A stretch of DNA of 64,000 nt from Serinicoccus chungangensis (GCF_006337125.1 NZ_CP040887.1:2418001-2482000), one strand, 5' to 3'; numbered from the stretch's first letter, positions 49,017 to 59,867 are shown. Made by a program: numbers and translations. Notes: generated by a model from the letters alone, not told the origin.

Positions 49017-49892
49017 TCAGTCGGAGAGCGGGGCGAAGTCGACCCCGACCCGGGCGAGCCCAGCCTCTCCCCCGTCCAGGGCCGTGAGCACCCAGGACCC
49101 CGCGTCGGTGACCGCCACGGTGTGCTCCCAGTGGGCGGCGCGGCTGCCGTCCGAGGTGACGACCGTCCAGTCGTCGGCCAGGGTCCGCGTCTCGATGCTG
49201 CCGAGGGTGACCATCGGCTCGATGGCGAAGGTGGCGCCCGAGGGGACCGTCGGGCCGCTCGAGGTGACCCCGTAGTTGGGGACGTGCGGGTCCATGTGCA
49301 TCTCCCGGCCGATCCCGTGACCCGTGTAGTCCTCGAGGATCCCGTAGGCCTCCACCCCCGGCACACCCGCGCGACGACGCCGCTCCAGGGCCGCGTCGAC
49401 CGACTCCTCCACCGCGTGCCCCACGGCGTACAGCCGGCCCCCGGGTCGTAGCGCCGCGATCCCGGCCCACAGCGAGGCCTCCGTGTCGTCCATGAGGGCG
49501 AGGTCGGCGGCGGAGCCCTGCTCCCGCCCGCCGACGACGAGGCTGACCGCGGCATCCCCGTGCCAGCCCTCGACGATCGCCCCGCAGTCGATGGACACCA
49601 GGTCGCCGTCGACCAGGACGCGTGTCCCCGGGATGCCGTGCACCACCTCGTCGTTGACCGAGATGCACAGGCTCCCGGTGAAGCCGTGGTACCCGAGGAA
49701 GCTCGGGGTCGCACCGGCCCCCCGGATGGCGTTCTCGGCCAGGGTGTCGAGCTCACGCGTGGTCGTGCCGGCCACGGCGCGCTCGACGGCCAGGGCCAGC
49801 GTCCGGGCCACGACCACCCCGGCCCGCCGCATGGCGACGAGCTGGTCCGGGGTCTTGGCCTCGATGCGGGGCCGACGCCGGAGGAAGGACAT
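49017..49892 (-). CDS. map: Methionine aminopeptidase, type I (second copy)
   Basis: The 291-residue enzyme belongs to the secY-adk-map-infA order and is probably the main methionine aminopeptidase. The metal ligands are Asp102, Asp113 ('[10 protein letters not shown]'), His192 ('GHGIG'), Glu225 ('AIEPMV') and Glu257 ('WEHTVAVT'), with His85 in 'VVHGIPG'. A basic N-terminal segment '[18 protein letters not shown]' may help ribosome contact. Its ATG overlaps the adk stop by 1 nt (TGATG). Confidence 0.96.
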   Translation of the reverse strand: MSFLRRRPRIEAKTPDQLVAMRRAGVVVARTLALAVERAVAGTTTRELDTLAENAIRGAGATPSFLGYHGFTGSLCISVNDEVVHGIPGTRVLVDGDLVSIDCGAIVEGWHGDAAVSLVVGGREQGSAADLALMDDTEASLWAGIAALRPGGRLYAVGHAVEESVDAALERRRRAGVPGVEAYGILEDYTGHGIGREMHMDPHVPNYGVTSSGPTVPSGATFAIEPMVTLGSIETRTLADDWTVVTSDGSRAAHWEHTVAVTDAGSWVLTALDGGEAGLARVGVDFAPLSD

Positions 49893-50500
49893 CAGCCCTC
49901 GCCGGCGACGCCCGGCGTGCCGGTGGCGGAGGCGGGCACCTGAGCCAGGGCGGACTCGATGCGGCCGGTGACCTCCTCGACGGCCCCCATGCCGTCGACC
50001 CGCCGGAGCAGGCCCCGCGCCTTGTAGTGGGCGGCGAGCGGTGCCGTCTCCTCGGCGTACATCCGCATGCGCTCGCGGATGACGTCCTCGGTGTCGTCCG
50101 CCCTGCCCTGCTCCTGGGCCCGGGCGAGCAGTCGCTGCACGACCTCGTCCGTGTCGACCGTCAGCTCCACCACGACGTCCAGCTGGTGGCCGGCGTCACC
50201 GAGCATCTCGTCCAGCGCCTCGACCTGCCCGGTGGTACGGGGGTACCCGTCCAGCAGGAAGCCGGCGGCCGCGTCGGGCCGGGCCAGACGGTCGCGCACG
50301 ATCGCGTTGGTGATCTCGTCGGGGACGTAGCCGCCGGAGGCCGTGATCTGCTTGACCTGCAGCCCGAGGTCGGTCTCCTCCTTGATGTTGGCCCGGAAGA
50401 TGTCGCCCGTGGAGATGGCGGGGATGCCGTGGGAGGCGGACACGTGGGCGGCCTGGGTGCCCTTGCCGGCACCGGGGGGCCCGAGCAGGATGAGGCGCAT
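49892..50500 (-). CDS. adk: Adenylate kinase
   Basis: Adk keeps ATP, ADP and AMP in balance. The 202-residue product has the P loop 'LLGPPGAGKGTQA', the AMP site 'STGDIFRANI', and 'DGYPRTTGQVEALDEML'. The lid is the short form ('QEQGRADDTEDVIRERMRMY') without zinc cysteines, as usual in actinobacteria. It is coupled on both sides by TGATG overlaps with secY and map. Confidence 0.97.
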   Translation of the reverse strand: MRLILLGPPGAGKGTQAAHVSASHGIPAISTGDIFRANIKEETDLGLQVKQITASGGYVPDEITNAIVRDRLARPDAAAGFLLDGYPRTTGQVEALDEMLGDAGHQLDVVVELTVDTDEVVQRLLARAQEQGRADDTEDVIRERMRMYAEETAPLAAHYKARGLLRRVDGMGAVEEVTGRIESALAQVPASATGTPGVAGEG

Positions 50501-51825
50501 CAGCGGAGGAACCCTTCGTAGTCGTGCTGCTGGAGCTGGGACTCGATCTGCTTCACCGTCTGCAGTCCGACGCCCACGATGATGAGGATGGAGGCGCCAC
50601 CCAGCGGGAAGTTGGCCACCCCCATGACGTTGAACGCAATCAGCGGGATGACGGCCAGGCCGGCGAGGTAGAGCGCGCCGGGGGTGGTGATGCGGTTGAT
50701 GACGTACTCGAGGTACTCGGCGGTGGGACGGCCGGCCCGGATGCCCGGGATGAAGCCGCCGTACCGCTTCATGTTGTCCGCCACCTCGGTCGGGTTGAAG
50801 GTCACCGAGGTGTAGAAGAAGCAGAAGAAGATGATCATGGCCGCGTAGAGCAGCATGTAGACCCAGTGGGTGCCGGAGCCGGTCGCGCCCATGGACAGGT
50901 AGCGGTCGATGAAGCCCACCCAGGCCGGCGCGGTGGCCCCCGGCTCCGTCGGCCGGTTGAAGTTGGCCAGCAGCGAGGGGAGCATGAGGATCGAGCTGGC
51001 GAAGATGATGGGGATGACGTTGGCCATGTTGAGCTTGAGCGGGATGTACGTGGAGGTCCCGCCGTACTGCCGTCGACCCACCATCCGCTTGGCGTACTGC
51101 ACCGGGATCCGGCGCTGGCACTGCTCGACGTAGACGACGAGCGTCATGATGACCAGCCCGAGCAGCATGACGAGCACGAAGGTCGTCACCGAGCCCTGGT
51201 AGATGGCGCCGAGGGCCGCGGGGAAGCCGGCCGCGATGGAGATGAAGATCAGCAGCGACATCCCGTTGCCGACGCCCTTCTCGGTGATGAGCTCCCCCAG
51301 CCACATGATGAGCCCGGTGCCCGCCGTCATCGTGAGCACCATGAGCGCCAGCGTCCAGATGCTCTCGTCCGGCATCACCGAGGTGCACGTCGCCCCGAAG
51401 AGCCGGGCCGGCTCGCGGGCGATGGTCACGAGCGTGGACGCCTGGAGGACCGCGAGGCCGATGGTGAGGTAGCGGGTGTACTGGGTCATCTTGGTCTGAC
51501 CCGACTGCCCCTCCTTCTTCAGCTGCTCGAAGCGCGGGATGACGACGGTGAGCAGCTGCACGATGATCGCCGCGGTGATGTAGGGCATGATCCCGAGCGC
51601 GAAGATGGACAGCTGCACCATGGCCCCGCCCGAGAACAGGTTGACCATGCCCAGCACGTTGCCCGACAGCTCGGCGGTGTTGAGGCACTGCTGCACGAGG
51701 CCGTAGTCGACGCCGGGCGTCGGGATGTGCGTCCCGAGCCGGTACAGCGCCATGATCGCGAGCGTGAAGAGGATCTTCTTGCGAAGATCCGGCGTCTTGA
51801 ACGCGCGCACGAAGGCGGAGAGCAT
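50500..51825 (-). CDS. secY: Protein translocase subunit SecY
   Basis: SecY is the channel of the Sec translocon. The 441-residue membrane protein has ten helices; motifs include 'RLGTHIPTPGVD' (helix 1), 'GIMPYITAAIIVQLL' (plug and helix 2 region), 'GMSLLIFISIAAGFPAALGA' and 'FYTSVTFNPTEVADNMKRYG' followed by 'GFIPGIRAGRPTAEYL'. AGGAGGACC precedes the ATG. A terminator between rplO and secY indicates its own promoter. Confidence 0.98.
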   Translation of the reverse strand: MLSAFVRAFKTPDLRKKILFTLAIMALYRLGTHIPTPGVDYGLVQQCLNTAELSGNVLGMVNLFSGGAMVQLSIFALGIMPYITAAIIVQLLTVVIPRFEQLKKEGQSGQTKMTQYTRYLTIGLAVLQASTLVTIAREPARLFGATCTSVMPDESIWTLALMVLTMTAGTGLIMWLGELITEKGVGNGMSLLIFISIAAGFPAALGAIYQGSVTTFVLVMLLGLVIMTLVVYVEQCQRRIPVQYAKRMVGRRQYGGTSTYIPLKLNMANVIPIIFASSILMLPSLLANFNRPTEPGATAPAWVGFIDRYLSMGATGSGTHWVYMLLYAAMIIFFCFFYTSVTFNPTEVADNMKRYGGFIPGIRAGRPTAEYLEYVINRITTPGALYLAGLAVIPLIAFNVMGVANFPLGGASILIIVGVGLQTVKQIESQLQQHDYEGFLR

Positions 51826-51940
51826 TCAGGTCCTCCTGTGGGTCTCCCCCGACGCCGGTCGTCGCGGTCGACGACGCGCCCGGGGAGGCGAGCATGAGTC
51901 GCCCCCGACGATAACACCAGGGGTGGTGGGGGTGAGTAGC

Positions 51941-51979
51941 AGTGAGGCCCCGCGCCGCGGGGCGACGCAGGGCCTCACT
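51941..51979 (-). terminator. Terminator between rplO and secY
   Basis: AGTGAGGCCC (51941-51950) pairs perfectly with GGGCCTCACT (51970-51979), and an inner GC stem is possible. It begins 30 bp beyond the rplO stop and divides the spc operon from the secY-adk-map genes. Confidence 0.75.
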
Positions 51980-52008
51980 CGAGGTGTGACAGGACCGGGG
52001 CCGGAGCC

Positions 52009-52479
52009 TCAGGCCTCGGTGGCGCTCCCGCCGGCCGCCTCGATCTTCTCCTTGGCGGAGGCCGAGAACTTCGTGGCGGTGACGTCGAGCTTGACCGACA
52101 CCTCACCGGTGCCGAGCACCTTGACGGGCTGGCCCTTGCGGACCGCACCCCTGGCGACGAGCTCGTCGATCCCGACGGTGCCGCCCTCCGGGAAGAGGGT
52201 GGCCAGGGTGTCGAGATTGACGACCTGGTAGGTCACCTTGAACGGGTTCGTGAAACCACGCAGCTTCGGCAGCCGCATGTGCATGGGGGTCTGACCGCCC
52301 TCGAAGGTCGCCGGCACCTGGTACCGGGCCTTCGTCCCCTTGGTGCCACGGCCCGCGCTCTTGCCCTTGGACGCCTCACCGCGACCCACACGGGTCTTCG
52401 CGGTCTTGGCGCCGGGGGCCGGACGCAGGTGGTGCACCTTCAGCGCGGCCGCCTCGCGGCGGGTGGTGCTGTCGGCCAT
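52009..52479 (-). CDS. rplO: 50S ribosomal protein L15
   Basis: L15 is a late-assembly 50S protein. The 156-residue product has '[20 protein letters not shown]', '[10 protein letters not shown]', '[20 protein letters not shown]' and a typical beta domain. I chose ATG 52479, 1 nt after the rpmD stop; an in-frame TTG at 52488 would leave no room for the GGAGGAGG site. Confidence 0.97.
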   Translation of the reverse strand: MADSTTRREAAALKVHHLRPAPGAKTAKTRVGRGEASKGKSAGRGTKGTKARYQVPATFEGGQTPMHMRLPKLRGFTNPFKVTYQVVNLDTLATLFPEGGTVGIDELVARGAVRKGQPVKVLGTGEVSVKLDVTATKFSASAKEKIEAAGGSATEA

Positions 52480-52480
52480 T

Positions 52481-52663
52481 TCAGTCAACCTCCTCCACGG
52501 TCACCAGGTGGGCGACCGTGCGGACCATACCCCGGAACTCCGGGCGGTCCTCCTTGACGACGGTGTCACCGATCCGCTTGAGGCCCAGGCTCCGGACGGT
52601 CTCCCGGTGCATGTGCTTCGTGCCGACGGTGGACTTGATCTGGGTCACCTTGAGCTTGGCCAT
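52481..52663 (-). CDS. rpmD: 50S ribosomal protein L30
   Basis: The 60-residue product reads '[20 protein letters not shown]', '[20 protein letters not shown]' and '[18 protein letters not shown]', the complete L30 ferredoxin-like fold. Its ATG overlaps the rpsE stop (TGATG). Confidence 0.97.
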   Translation of the reverse strand: MAKLKVTQIKSTVGTKHMHRETVRSLGLKRIGDTVVKEDRPEFRGMVRTVAHLVTVEEVD

Positions 52664-53337
52664 CAGGCACCTGCCTTCGCCTCGGCCGCGGCCTCGGCGC
52701 GTGCCTTGAGCATGGCGTGGGGGGCGACCTCCTCGAGCGACTTGCCCCGACGGGCCGCGACGGCCTCGGGCTGCTCGAGACCCTGCAGCGCCGCGACGGT
52801 GGCGTGCACGATGTTGATGGAGTTGCTCGACCCGAGCGACTTGCTCAGGACGTCGTGGATCCCCGCGCACTCGAGCACGGCGCGCACCGGACCACCGGCG
52901 ATGACACCGGTACCCGGGCTGGCCGGCTTGAGCATGACGACGCCGGCTGCGGCCTCGCCCTGGATGGGGTGCGGGATGGTGCCCGCGATCCGCGGGACGC
53001 GGAAGAAGTTCTTCTTGGCCTCCTCCACGCCCTTGGAGATCGCTGCCGGCACCTCCTTGGCCTTGCCGTAGCCGACGCCCACGGTGCCGTCGCCGTCACC
53101 CACCACGACGAGCGCGGTGAAGCTGAAGCGGCGGCCACCCTTGACGACCTTGGCCACGCGGTTGATCGTGACGACCCGCTCGAGGTACTGGTTGCGGTCG
53201 TCGTCGCGACCACCGCGGCCACCACGGCCGTCGCGGTTGTCTCGGTTGTTGCTGTCCCGGCTGCCCCGACGGTTGTCGCGGGCGTCACCGGACGTGGAAC
53301 CGGATGCGGTTCCACGTCGCTGGAAGTCACCAGCCAT
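52663..53337 (-). CDS. rpsE: 30S ribosomal protein S5 with RGG-like N-terminal tail
   Basis: S5 lines the mRNA entry channel and affects fidelity. The double-stranded RNA-binding and C-terminal domains are normal ('[20 protein letters not shown]', '[20 protein letters not shown]'). The first 48 residues are an added disordered segment of Arg, Asn, Asp and Gly with '[15 protein letters not shown]'. The total of 224 residues compares with 167 in E. coli. An N-terminal extension is common in actinobacteria; the RGG repeats are noted separately. Confidence 0.97.
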   Translation of the reverse strand: MAGDFQRRGTASGSTSGDARDNRRGSRDSNNRDNRDGRGGRGGRDDDRNQYLERVVTINRVAKVVKGGRRFSFTALVVVGDGDGTVGVGYGKAKEVPAAISKGVEEAKKNFFRVPRIAGTIPHPIQGEAAAGVVMLKPASPGTGVIAGGPVRAVLECAGIHDVLSKSLGSSNSINIVHATVAALQGLEQPEAVAARRGKSLEEVAPHAMLKARAEAAAEAKAGA

Positions 53338-53373
53338 CGAAAAGTCCTCTTTCCTCGTTCTCGCAGGTCCGAA

Positions 53374-53748
53374 TCAGAGCGCCAGGCCGCCCTCGCGGGC
53401 GCCCTCCGCGATCGCGGCCACGCGGCCGGCGTAACGGTTGCCGCCACGGTCGAAGACCGCCGCGTCGACGCCGGCCGCCCGGGCGCGCTCGGCGAGCAGC
53501 TCGCCGACCCGCCGGGCCTTGGCCGTCTTGTCGCCCTCCAGGGCACGCAGGTCCGCCTCCATGGTGGAGGCGGAGGCCACGGTGGCGCTCTTGGTGTCGT
53601 CCACGAGCTGGACGAAGACGTGACGCGAGGACCGGTTGACCACGATACGCGGACGCTCCGCGGTCCCGGTCACCTTCTTGCGCAGCCGCACGTGGCGACG
53701 CCCCCGTGCTGCGCTCTTGCTCTTGGCGCGCTTGACGATCTGTGCCAT
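53374..53748 (-). CDS. rplR: 50S ribosomal protein L18
   Basis: L18 binds 5S rRNA. The 124-residue product reads '[20 protein letters not shown]', '[20 protein letters not shown]' and ends 'GYRYAGRV'-like '[20 protein letters not shown]'. Length and position are normal. Confidence 0.97.
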   Translation of the reverse strand: MAQIVKRAKSKSAARGRRHVRLRKKVTGTAERPRIVVNRSSRHVFVQLVDDTKSATVASASTMEADLRALEGDKTAKARRVGELLAERARAAGVDAAVFDRGGNRYAGRVAAIAEGAREGGLAL

Positions 53749-53751
53749 GGC

Positions 53752-54291
53752 TTACTTACCAGCCTTTCCGACCTTGCGGCGGATGCGCTCACCCTCGTAG
53801 CGCACGCCCTTGCCCTTGTAGGGGTCCGGCTTGCGCAGCTTGCGGATGTTCGCGGCGACCTCGCCGACCTGCTGCTTGTCGATGCCCGTGACCGAGAACC
53901 GGGTGGGGTTCTCGACCTGGAAGGTGATGCCCTCCGGGGCCTGGATGAGGATGGGGTGGCTGTAGCCGAGCGCGAACTCGAGGTCGCTGCCCCGGGCCAC
54001 CACGCGGTAACCGGTGCCGTGGATCTCGAGCTTCTTGGTGTAACCGTTGGTCACACCCTCGACCATGTTGGCGATGAGGCTGCGGGTGAGGCCGTGCCGG
54101 GAGCGCGAGTCGCGCTCGTCGTCGGGCCGGGTCACCTCGATGCTGCCGTCCTCGCCCGCGGCCACCGAGATGGGCTCGACGACGTCGAGCGCGAGCTGGC
54201 CCTTGGGCCCCTTGACCGTGACGGTCGAGCCGTCGATGGCCACGTCGACACCGGAGGGGACGGTGACGGGGAGTCGTCCGATACGAGACAT
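53752..54291 (-). CDS. rplF: 50S ribosomal protein L6
   Basis: L6 lies near the factor-binding site of the 50S. The 179-residue product starts '[20 protein letters not shown]', contains '[20 protein letters not shown]' and the signature '[20 protein letters not shown]'. It is 3 bp upstream of rplR. Confidence 0.98.
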   Translation of the reverse strand: MSRIGRLPVTVPSGVDVAIDGSTVTVKGPKGQLALDVVEPISVAAGEDGSIEVTRPDDERDSRSRHGLTRSLIANMVEGVTNGYTKKLEIHGTGYRVVARGSDLEFALGYSHPILIQAPEGITFQVENPTRFSVTGIDKQQVGEVAANIRKLRKPDPYKGKGVRYEGERIRRKVGKAGK

Positions 54292-54321
54292 TCTTGTGAG
54301 CTCCTTACCTTCTGCTCCGGG

Positions 54322-54720
54322 TCACCAGACGTAGGCGAGCACTTCGCCGCCGACGCCCTTCTCGGCCGCCTGGCGGTCGGTGAGCAGGCCGGAGGACGTG
54401 GAGATGATCGCCACGCCCAGGCCGCCCAGCACGCGGGGCAGGTTGGTGGACTTCGCGTAGACACGCAGGCCCGGCTTGGAGACGCGGCGCACACCGGCGA
54501 TGGAGCGCTCCCGGTTGGGGCCGTACTTGAGGTCGATGATCAGCGTGGTTCCCACCTCGGCATCCGCGGAGGACCAGGAGGCGATGTAGCCCTCGGCCTT
54601 GAGGATGTCGGCGATGGTCGCCTTCAGCTTGGAGTACGGCATGGAGACCTGGTCCTTGTGCGCCGAGTTGGCGTTCCGGATCCGGGTCAGCATGTCCGCG
54701 ATCGGGTCGGTCATGGTCAT
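54322..54720 (-). CDS. rpsH: 30S ribosomal protein S8
   Basis: S8 is a primary 16S-binding protein and in E. coli the repressor of the spc operon. The 132-residue product has '[20 protein letters not shown]', '[20 protein letters not shown]' and '[20 protein letters not shown]'. Two in-frame ATG codons (54720 and 54714) are possible starts. It is separated from rpsN by about 115 bp containing a hairpin. Confidence 0.98.
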   Translation of the reverse strand: MTMTDPIADMLTRIRNANSAHKDQVSMPYSKLKATIADILKAEGYIASWSSADAEVGTTLIIDLKYGPNRERSIAGVRRVSKPGLRVYAKSTNLPRVLGGLGVAIISTSSGLLTDRQAAEKGVGGEVLAYVW

Positions 54721-54751
54721 GGGCTTCGTGCCCTTTCTCACCGCGGTTTCC

Positions 54752-54772
54752 CCCCGGGCCTGCGGCCCGGGG
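54752..54772 (-). promoter_or_regulatory. Stem-loop between rpsN and rpsH
   Basis: CCCCGGGCC pairs with GGCCCGGGG around TGC, a perfect 9-bp GC stem, about 30 nt before the rpsH start. Within an operon this suggests attenuation, RNA processing or a repressor site. Confidence 0.45.
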
Positions 54773-54843
54773 CGACCTTCGATGTTCCAGGTGGTGGTTA
54801 CGTCAGTGGAAGGTGTGCCGGCGGACGGGCGGGAAGGCCCGCC

Positions 54844-55029
54844 TCACCAGCTCGACTTGGTGACACCGGGCAGCTCGCCGGCGTGCGCCATCTCGCGCAG
54901 GCAGATCCGGCACAGGCCGAACTTGCGGTAGACCGAGTGCGGGCGACCGCACCGCTGGCAGCGGGTGTAGGCGCGCACCTTGAACTTCGGCTTGCGGTTG
55001 GCCTTGTTGATGAGAGCCGTCTTGGCCAT
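54844..55029 (-). CDS. rpsZ: 30S ribosomal protein S14, zinc type (S14-Z)
   Basis: The 61-residue product reads '[20 protein letters not shown]' and contains '[20 protein letters not shown]', so the two CxxC pairs (Cys24/27 and Cys40/43) that hold zinc are intact. It is the short, zinc-dependent S14 of the spc operon; actinobacteria often carry a zinc-free copy elsewhere. It lies 2 bp after rplE. Confidence 0.97.
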   Translation of the reverse strand: MAKTALINKANRKPKFKVRAYTRCQRCGRPHSVYRKFGLCRICLREMAHAGELPGVTKSSW

Positions 55030-55031
55030 GC

Positions 55032-55631
55032 TCAGTTCTCCTTGAACGGGAAGCCCAGGTGCTTGAGCAGCGCCCGGCCCTCGTCGTCGGTCGTGGCGGT
55101 GGTGACCAGCGTGATGTCCATACCGCGGACCCGGTCGATCTTGTCCTGGTCGATCTCGTGGAACATCGACTGCTCCACCAGGCCGAAGGTGTAGTTGCCG
55201 TTGCCGTCGAACTGGCGCGGGGAGAGCCCGCGGAAGTCGCGGATGCGCGGCAGGGCCAGGGACAGCAGCCGGTCGAGGAACTCCCACATCCGGTCCCCGC
55301 GCAGCGTCACGTGAGCGCCGATGGGCATGCCCTCGCGCAGCTTGAACTGGGCGATGGACTTGCGGGCCTTGGTGACGGACGGCTTCTGGCCGGTGATCGT
55401 CGCCAGGTCGCGGATGGCGCCCTCGATGAGCTTGCTGTCGCGAGCGGCCTCGCCGACACCCATGTTGACGGTGACCTTCACCAGCCCCGGGACCTGCATG
55501 GGGTTGGCGTAGCCGAACTGCTCGGTCATGGCCGGGACGATGTCCTGGCGGTACCGCGCCTTGAGCCGGGGGGGCGTCGCGGCGGAGGCGCCGGACTGCG
55601 TCTCGGTGGTCTCGGTGATCGTGTCAGTCAT
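55032..55631 (-). CDS. rplE: 50S ribosomal protein L5
   Basis: L5 binds 5S rRNA and contacts P-site tRNA. The 199-residue product has '[20 protein letters not shown]', '[20 protein letters not shown]' and '[20 protein letters not shown]'. A Thr/Glu-rich N-terminal stretch of about 20 residues precedes the conserved part. Confidence 0.98.
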   Translation of the reverse strand: MTDTITETTETQSGASAATPPRLKARYRQDIVPAMTEQFGYANPMQVPGLVKVTVNMGVGEAARDSKLIEGAIRDLATITGQKPSVTKARKSIAQFKLREGMPIGAHVTLRGDRMWEFLDRLLSLALPRIRDFRGLSPRQFDGNGNYTFGLVEQSMFHEIDQDKIDRVRGMDITLVTTATTDDEGRALLKHLGFPFKEN

Positions 55632-55633
55632 GC

Positions 55634-55978
55634 TCAGAGGTCCTTACCCGAGCGCACCGCCACGCGGGTGCGCACCGTCTTGTCGCGGCCATCGCGGTCC
55701 ACCTGCTCGACGCGGGTCTTGATCCGCGTCGGCTTCTTGGTCTCGGGGTCGACCACCATCACGTTGGACACGTGGATGGGGGCCTCCTGGACCTGGATGC
55801 CGCCGGTGTTGACGCCGCGCTGGCCACCCGCACGGGTGTGCTTGGTGATGCGGTTGACGCCCTCGACCAGCACGCGGTTGGTGTCGGTGTGCACGGCGAT
55901 GACGCGGCCCTGCAGGCCCTTGTCCTTGCCGGCGATGACCTGCACGAGGTCGTTCTTCTTGATCTTCATCTTCGCCAT
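55634..55978 (-). CDS. rplX: 50S ribosomal protein L24
   Basis: L24 begins 50S assembly near the exit tunnel. The 114-residue product starts '[20 protein letters not shown]' with the KOW motif '[20 protein letters not shown]', and continues '[20 protein letters not shown]'. Normal length; 2-3 bp from its neighbours. Confidence 0.98.
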   Translation of the reverse strand: MAKMKIKKNDLVQVIAGKDKGLQGRVIAVHTDTNRVLVEGVNRITKHTRAGGQRGVNTGGIQVQEAPIHVSNVMVVDPETKKPTRIKTRVEQVDRDGRDKTVRTRVAVRSGKDL

Positions 55979-55981
55979 GTC

Positions 55982-56350
55982 TCAGATCACCTCCGGCGCG
56001 AGCGAGACGATCCGCATGAATCGCTTGTCGCGCAGCTCACGGCCCACCGGGCCGAAGATGCGGGTACCGCGGGGGTCACCGTCGTTCTTGAGGATGACCG
56101 CGGCGTTCTCGTCGAAACGGATGTAGCTGCCGTCGGGGCGACGGCGCTCCTTGCGGGTGCGGACGATGACCGCCTTGACGACATCGCCCTTCTTGACGTT
56201 GCCGCCGGGGATGGCGTCCTTCACGGTCGCCACGATGGTGTCCCCGATGCCCGCGTAACGGCGGCCGGAACCGCCGAGCACGCGGATGCACAGGAGCTCC
56301 TTGGCACCGGTGTTGTCGGCGACGCGCAGTCGCGACTCCTGCTGGATCAC
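55982..56350 (-). CDS. rplN: 50S ribosomal protein L14
   Basis: L14 takes part in bridge B5/B8. The 122-residue product reads '[20 protein letters not shown]' and includes '[20 protein letters not shown]' and '[19 protein letters not shown]'. The start codon is GTG 56350, giving the universal length; the open frame upstream is not protein-like. Confidence 0.98.
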   Translation of the reverse strand: MIQQESRLRVADNTGAKELLCIRVLGGSGRRYAGIGDTIVATVKDAIPGGNVKKGDVVKAVIVRTRKERRRPDGSYIRFDENAAVILKNDGDPRGTRIFGPVGRELRDKRFMRIVSLAPEVI

Positions 56351-56430
56351 TGTTCGTTCTCCTACTGCCGGCTGGTTCTCGCCCGCGGGGGCCGAGCCTG
56401 GCCAGACGTCGTGGATGAAAGGGTTCGTTG

Positions 56431-56450
56431 GCGGGACCCGGAGGTCCCGC
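56431..56450 (-). promoter_or_regulatory. Stem-loop between rpsQ and rplN
   Basis: GCGGGACC pairs with GGTCCCGC over 8 bp with a 4-nt loop (TCCG in the transcript, CGGA on the plus strand), in a 115-bp gap that divides the S10 gene group from the spc gene group. It is either a partial terminator or a processing site. Confidence 0.45.
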
Positions 56451-56465
56451 ACCTGGGGGTAGGGC

Positions 56466-56807
56466 CTACTTGGCCTTCTCGAGGATCTCCACCAGACGCC
56501 ACCGCTTGGTGGCGGACAGCGGGCGGGTCTCGATGATGAGGACCCGGTCGCCGACGCCGGCGGCGTTGGCCTCGTCGTGCGCCTTGACCTTGTTGGTCGT
56601 GCGGATGACCTTGCCGTAGAGGCCGTGCTTCACGCGGTCCTCGACCTGGACGACGATCGTCTTGTCCATCTTGTCGCTGACGACGTAGCCCTGGCGGGCC
56701 TTGCGGTAGTTGCGGTCGCCGCCGTGCCCGAGCGAGCTCTCGCTGGGCTCGTGCGCCTCGACCGACGCGTCGGCCGTGCCGGCCTGGGTCTGGGTGCTCT
56801 CGCTCAT
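56466..56807 (-). CDS. rpsQ: 30S ribosomal protein S17
   Basis: S17 is a primary 16S-binding OB-fold protein. Residues 34-113 are the domain ('[20 protein letters not shown]', '[20 protein letters not shown]', '[20 protein letters not shown]'). It is preceded by an acidic Ser/Thr/Glu tail of about 33 residues that E. coli S17 lacks. Confidence 0.97.
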   Translation of the reverse strand: MSESTQTQAGTADASVEAHEPSESSLGHGGDRNYRKARQGYVVSDKMDKTIVVQVEDRVKHGLYGKVIRTTNKVKAHDEANAAGVGDRVLIIETRPLSATKRWRLVEILEKAK

Positions 56808-56809
56808 GC

Positions 56810-57058
56810 TCAGCCCACCTTCTCGTTCTCGTCGGACTCACGGCCGATGCCGAGCTCGCGCTCGCGCATCTCGGTGTAGATGCGGGCGATGTCCTTGCGG
56901 ACCGCACGCAGCCGGCCGTGGCTCTCCAGCTGCCCGGTGGCGGACTGGAAGCGGAGGTTGAACAGCTCCTTCTTGGCCTCGGCCAGAGCATCGGCCAGGG
57001 GGCCGTCCTCCAGACCACGCAGCTGCTCGGGGGTCAGGTTGTCGGAACCGACAGCCAT
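56810..57058 (-). CDS. rpmC: 50S ribosomal protein L29
   Basis: L29 is a helical hairpin at the tunnel exit that binds trigger factor and SRP together with L23. The 82-residue product has '[20 protein letters not shown]', '[20 protein letters not shown]' and '[19 protein letters not shown]'. ATG overlaps the rplP stop (TGATG). Confidence 0.97.
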   Translation of the reverse strand: MAVGSDNLTPEQLRGLEDGPLADALAEAKKELFNLRFQSATGQLESHGRLRAVRKDIARIYTEMRERELGIGRESDENEKVG

Positions 57059-57477
57059 CAGATGTCACCACCCTCACGGGAGACGAAACGGGTCTTCATG
57101 GGCAGCTTGTGCATCGCCAGACGCAGCGCCTCGCGGGCGACGTCCTCGGACACACCGGACAGCTCGAACATCACGCGGCCAGGCTTGACGTTGGCCACCC
57201 ACCACTCGGGCGAGCCCTTGCCGGAACCCATGCGGGTCTCGGCCGGCTTCTTCGTCAGCGGACGGTCGGGGTAGATGTTGATCCACACCTTGCCGCCACG
57301 CTTGATGTAGCGGGTCATGGCGATACGAGCGGACTCGATCTGCCGGTTGGTGACGTAGGCCGGCGAGAGCGCCTGGATGCCGTAGTCACCGAACGCCAGC
57401 TGGGTGCCACCCTTGGCCATGCCGGAGCGGCCGGGGTGGTGCTGCTTGCGGTGCTTGACGCGACGGGGAATCAACAT
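57058..57477 (-). CDS. rplP: 50S ribosomal protein L16
   Basis: L16 organises the A-site region of the 50S. The 139-residue product starts '[20 protein letters not shown]' and contains '[20 protein letters not shown]' and '[20 protein letters not shown]'. Start and stop overlap rpsC and rpmC by 1 nt. Confidence 0.98.
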   Translation of the reverse strand: MLIPRRVKHRKQHHPGRSGMAKGGTQLAFGDYGIQALSPAYVTNRQIESARIAMTRYIKRGGKVWINIYPDRPLTKKPAETRMGSGKGSPEWWVANVKPGRVMFELSGVSEDVAREALRLAMHKLPMKTRFVSREGGDI

Positions 57478-58328
57478 CAGGACTGCTCTCCCTCGGTGGT
57501 AGCGGGGGCGGCGGTCGCCGAGTCGGTCTGCGCGGCTGCGGGGGCCTGCTCGGAGGTCGCGGTCTCGTCACGCCGCGGGGCACGACCGCGGCGCTCGCCA
57601 CGCTCGCCCCCGGGGCCGCCACGACCACCGCGGCCACGACGGTCGCCACGCCCGCTGGGGGCCTGGGCCTCCTCGCGGGCCAGCTCCTTGGCGGTCAGGT
57701 CGCCCTTGTAGATCCAGACCTTCACACCGATCCGGCCGAAGGTCGTCTTGGCCTCGTACAGGCCGTAGTCGATGTTGGCCCGCAGGGTGTGCAGCGGCAC
57801 GCGGCCCTCGCGGTAGAACTCCGAGCGCGACATCTCCGCACCGCCGAGACGGCCGGAGCACTGGATCCGGATGCCCTTGGCGCCGGCGCGCAGGGCGGAC
57901 TGCATCCCCTTGCGCATGGCCCGACGGAAGGTCACGCGGGCAGCGAGCTGCTCGGCGATCCCCTGAGCCACCAGCTGCGCGTCCACCTCGGGGTTCTTCA
58001 CCTCGAGGATGTTGAGCTGGACCTGCTTGCCGGTGAGCTTCTCCAGGGCGCCGCGCAGCCGGTCGGCCTCGGCGCCGCGGCGACCGATGACGATGCCGGG
58101 GCGGGCCGTGTGGATGTCGACGCGGACGCGGTCCCGCGTGCGCTCGATCTCGACCTTGGAGATGCCGGCCCGGTCCATCCCGGTGGACAGCAGCTCACGG
58201 ATCGCGACGTCTTCCTTCACGTAGTCGCGGTAGCGCTGCCCCTCCTTGGTGGAGTCGGCGAACCAGCGGCTGCGGTGGTCGGTCGTGATGCCCAGGCGGT
58301 AGCCGTTCGGGTTGATCTTCTGCCCCAT
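57477..58328 (-). CDS. rpsC: 30S ribosomal protein S3 with RGG-rich C-terminal tail
   Basis: S3 forms the mRNA entry site with S4 and S5. Residues 1-215 hold the KH domain ('[20 protein letters not shown]') and the S3 C-terminal domain ('[20 protein letters not shown]'). The remaining 65 residues are disordered: Arg-Gly repeats '[20 protein letters not shown]' followed by Ala/Thr/Glu. Total 283 residues against 233 in E. coli. ATG 58328 overlaps the rplV stop. Confidence 0.98.
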   Translation of the reverse strand: MGQKINPNGYRLGITTDHRSRWFADSTKEGQRYRDYVKEDVAIRELLSTGMDRAGISKVEIERTRDRVRVDIHTARPGIVIGRRGAEADRLRGALEKLTGKQVQLNILEVKNPEVDAQLVAQGIAEQLAARVTFRRAMRKGMQSALRAGAKGIRIQCSGRLGGAEMSRSEFYREGRVPLHTLRANIDYGLYEAKTTFGRIGVKVWIYKGDLTAKELAREEAQAPSGRGDRRGRGGRGGPGGERGERRGRAPRRDETATSEQAPAAAQTDSATAAPATTEGEQS

Positions 58329-58732
58329 CAGCGGGCACCTCCCTTGGTCTTCTCGGCGACGACCACGGTGATGTGGCTCGTGCGCTTGTTGATGCGGCTG
58401 GCGCGGCCCTGGGCGCGCGGCCGGAACCGCTTCATGGTCGGGCCCTCGTCGACGAAGGCGGACGCGACGACGAGACGGGTCTCGTCGATGCCCGTGCCGC
58501 TGCTGTCGGCGGCGTGCCGGGCGTTGGCGACCGCACTGTTCAGGACCTTGAGCACCGGCTCGCTGGCGCTCTGCGGGGCGAACCGCATGAGGGCCTGCGC
58601 CTCCGGGACGCTCTTGCCCCGGATGAGGTCGACGACACGGCGTGCCTTCATCGGCGTCACGCGGACGTACCGCGCCTGCGCCCTGGCTTCCATGACGAAT
58701 CCTTCTTCCGTGGTGTTCGTGGTGGTCGTCAT
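58328..58732 (-). CDS. rplV: 50S ribosomal protein L22
   Basis: L22 reaches into the exit tunnel with its beta-hairpin. The 134-residue frame contains '[20 protein letters not shown]', '[20 protein letters not shown]' and '[20 protein letters not shown]'. The ATG at 58732 overlaps the rpsS stop in an ATGA junction; a second ATG at 58693 or so, with GAAGGA well placed upstream, begins directly at 'MEARAQ' and may be the true start. Confidence 0.96.
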   Translation of the reverse strand: MTTTTNTTEEGFVMEARAQARYVRVTPMKARRVVDLIRGKSVPEAQALMRFAPQSASEPVLKVLNSAVANARHAADSSGTGIDETRLVVASAFVDEGPTMKRFRPRAQGRASRINKRTSHITVVVAEKTKGGAR

Positions 58733-59010
58733 CGGCGGCGACCCTTCCTGTCGTCCTTCTCGTGACCCTTGAACGTGCGGGTCGGAGCGAACTCACCGAG
58801 CTTGTGACCGACCATCGACTCGGTCACGAAGACCGGGACGTGCTTGCGGCCGTCGTGCACGGCCAGCGTGTGGCCGAGCATGTCGGGGGTGATCATCGAC
58901 CGGCGGGACCAGGTCTTGATGACGTTCTTGGTTCCGGCCGCGTTCTGCGCGTCCACCTTCTTGGTGAGGTGGTCGTCGACGAACGGGCCCTTCTTCAGGC
59001 TGCGAGGCAT
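58729..59010 (-). CDS. rpsS: 30S ribosomal protein S19
   Basis: S19 lies in the 30S head and binds S13. The 93-residue product reads '[20 protein letters not shown]', '[20 protein letters not shown]' and '[20 protein letters not shown]'. Normal length and order. Confidence 0.98.
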   Translation of the reverse strand: MPRSLKKGPFVDDHLTKKVDAQNAAGTKNVIKTWSRRSMITPDMLGHTLAVHDGRKHVPVFVTESMVGHKLGEFAPTRTFKGHEKDDRKGRRR

Positions 59011-59030
59011 TCTTCGGACTGCTCCTAAAC

Positions 59031-59867
<837 letters not shown>

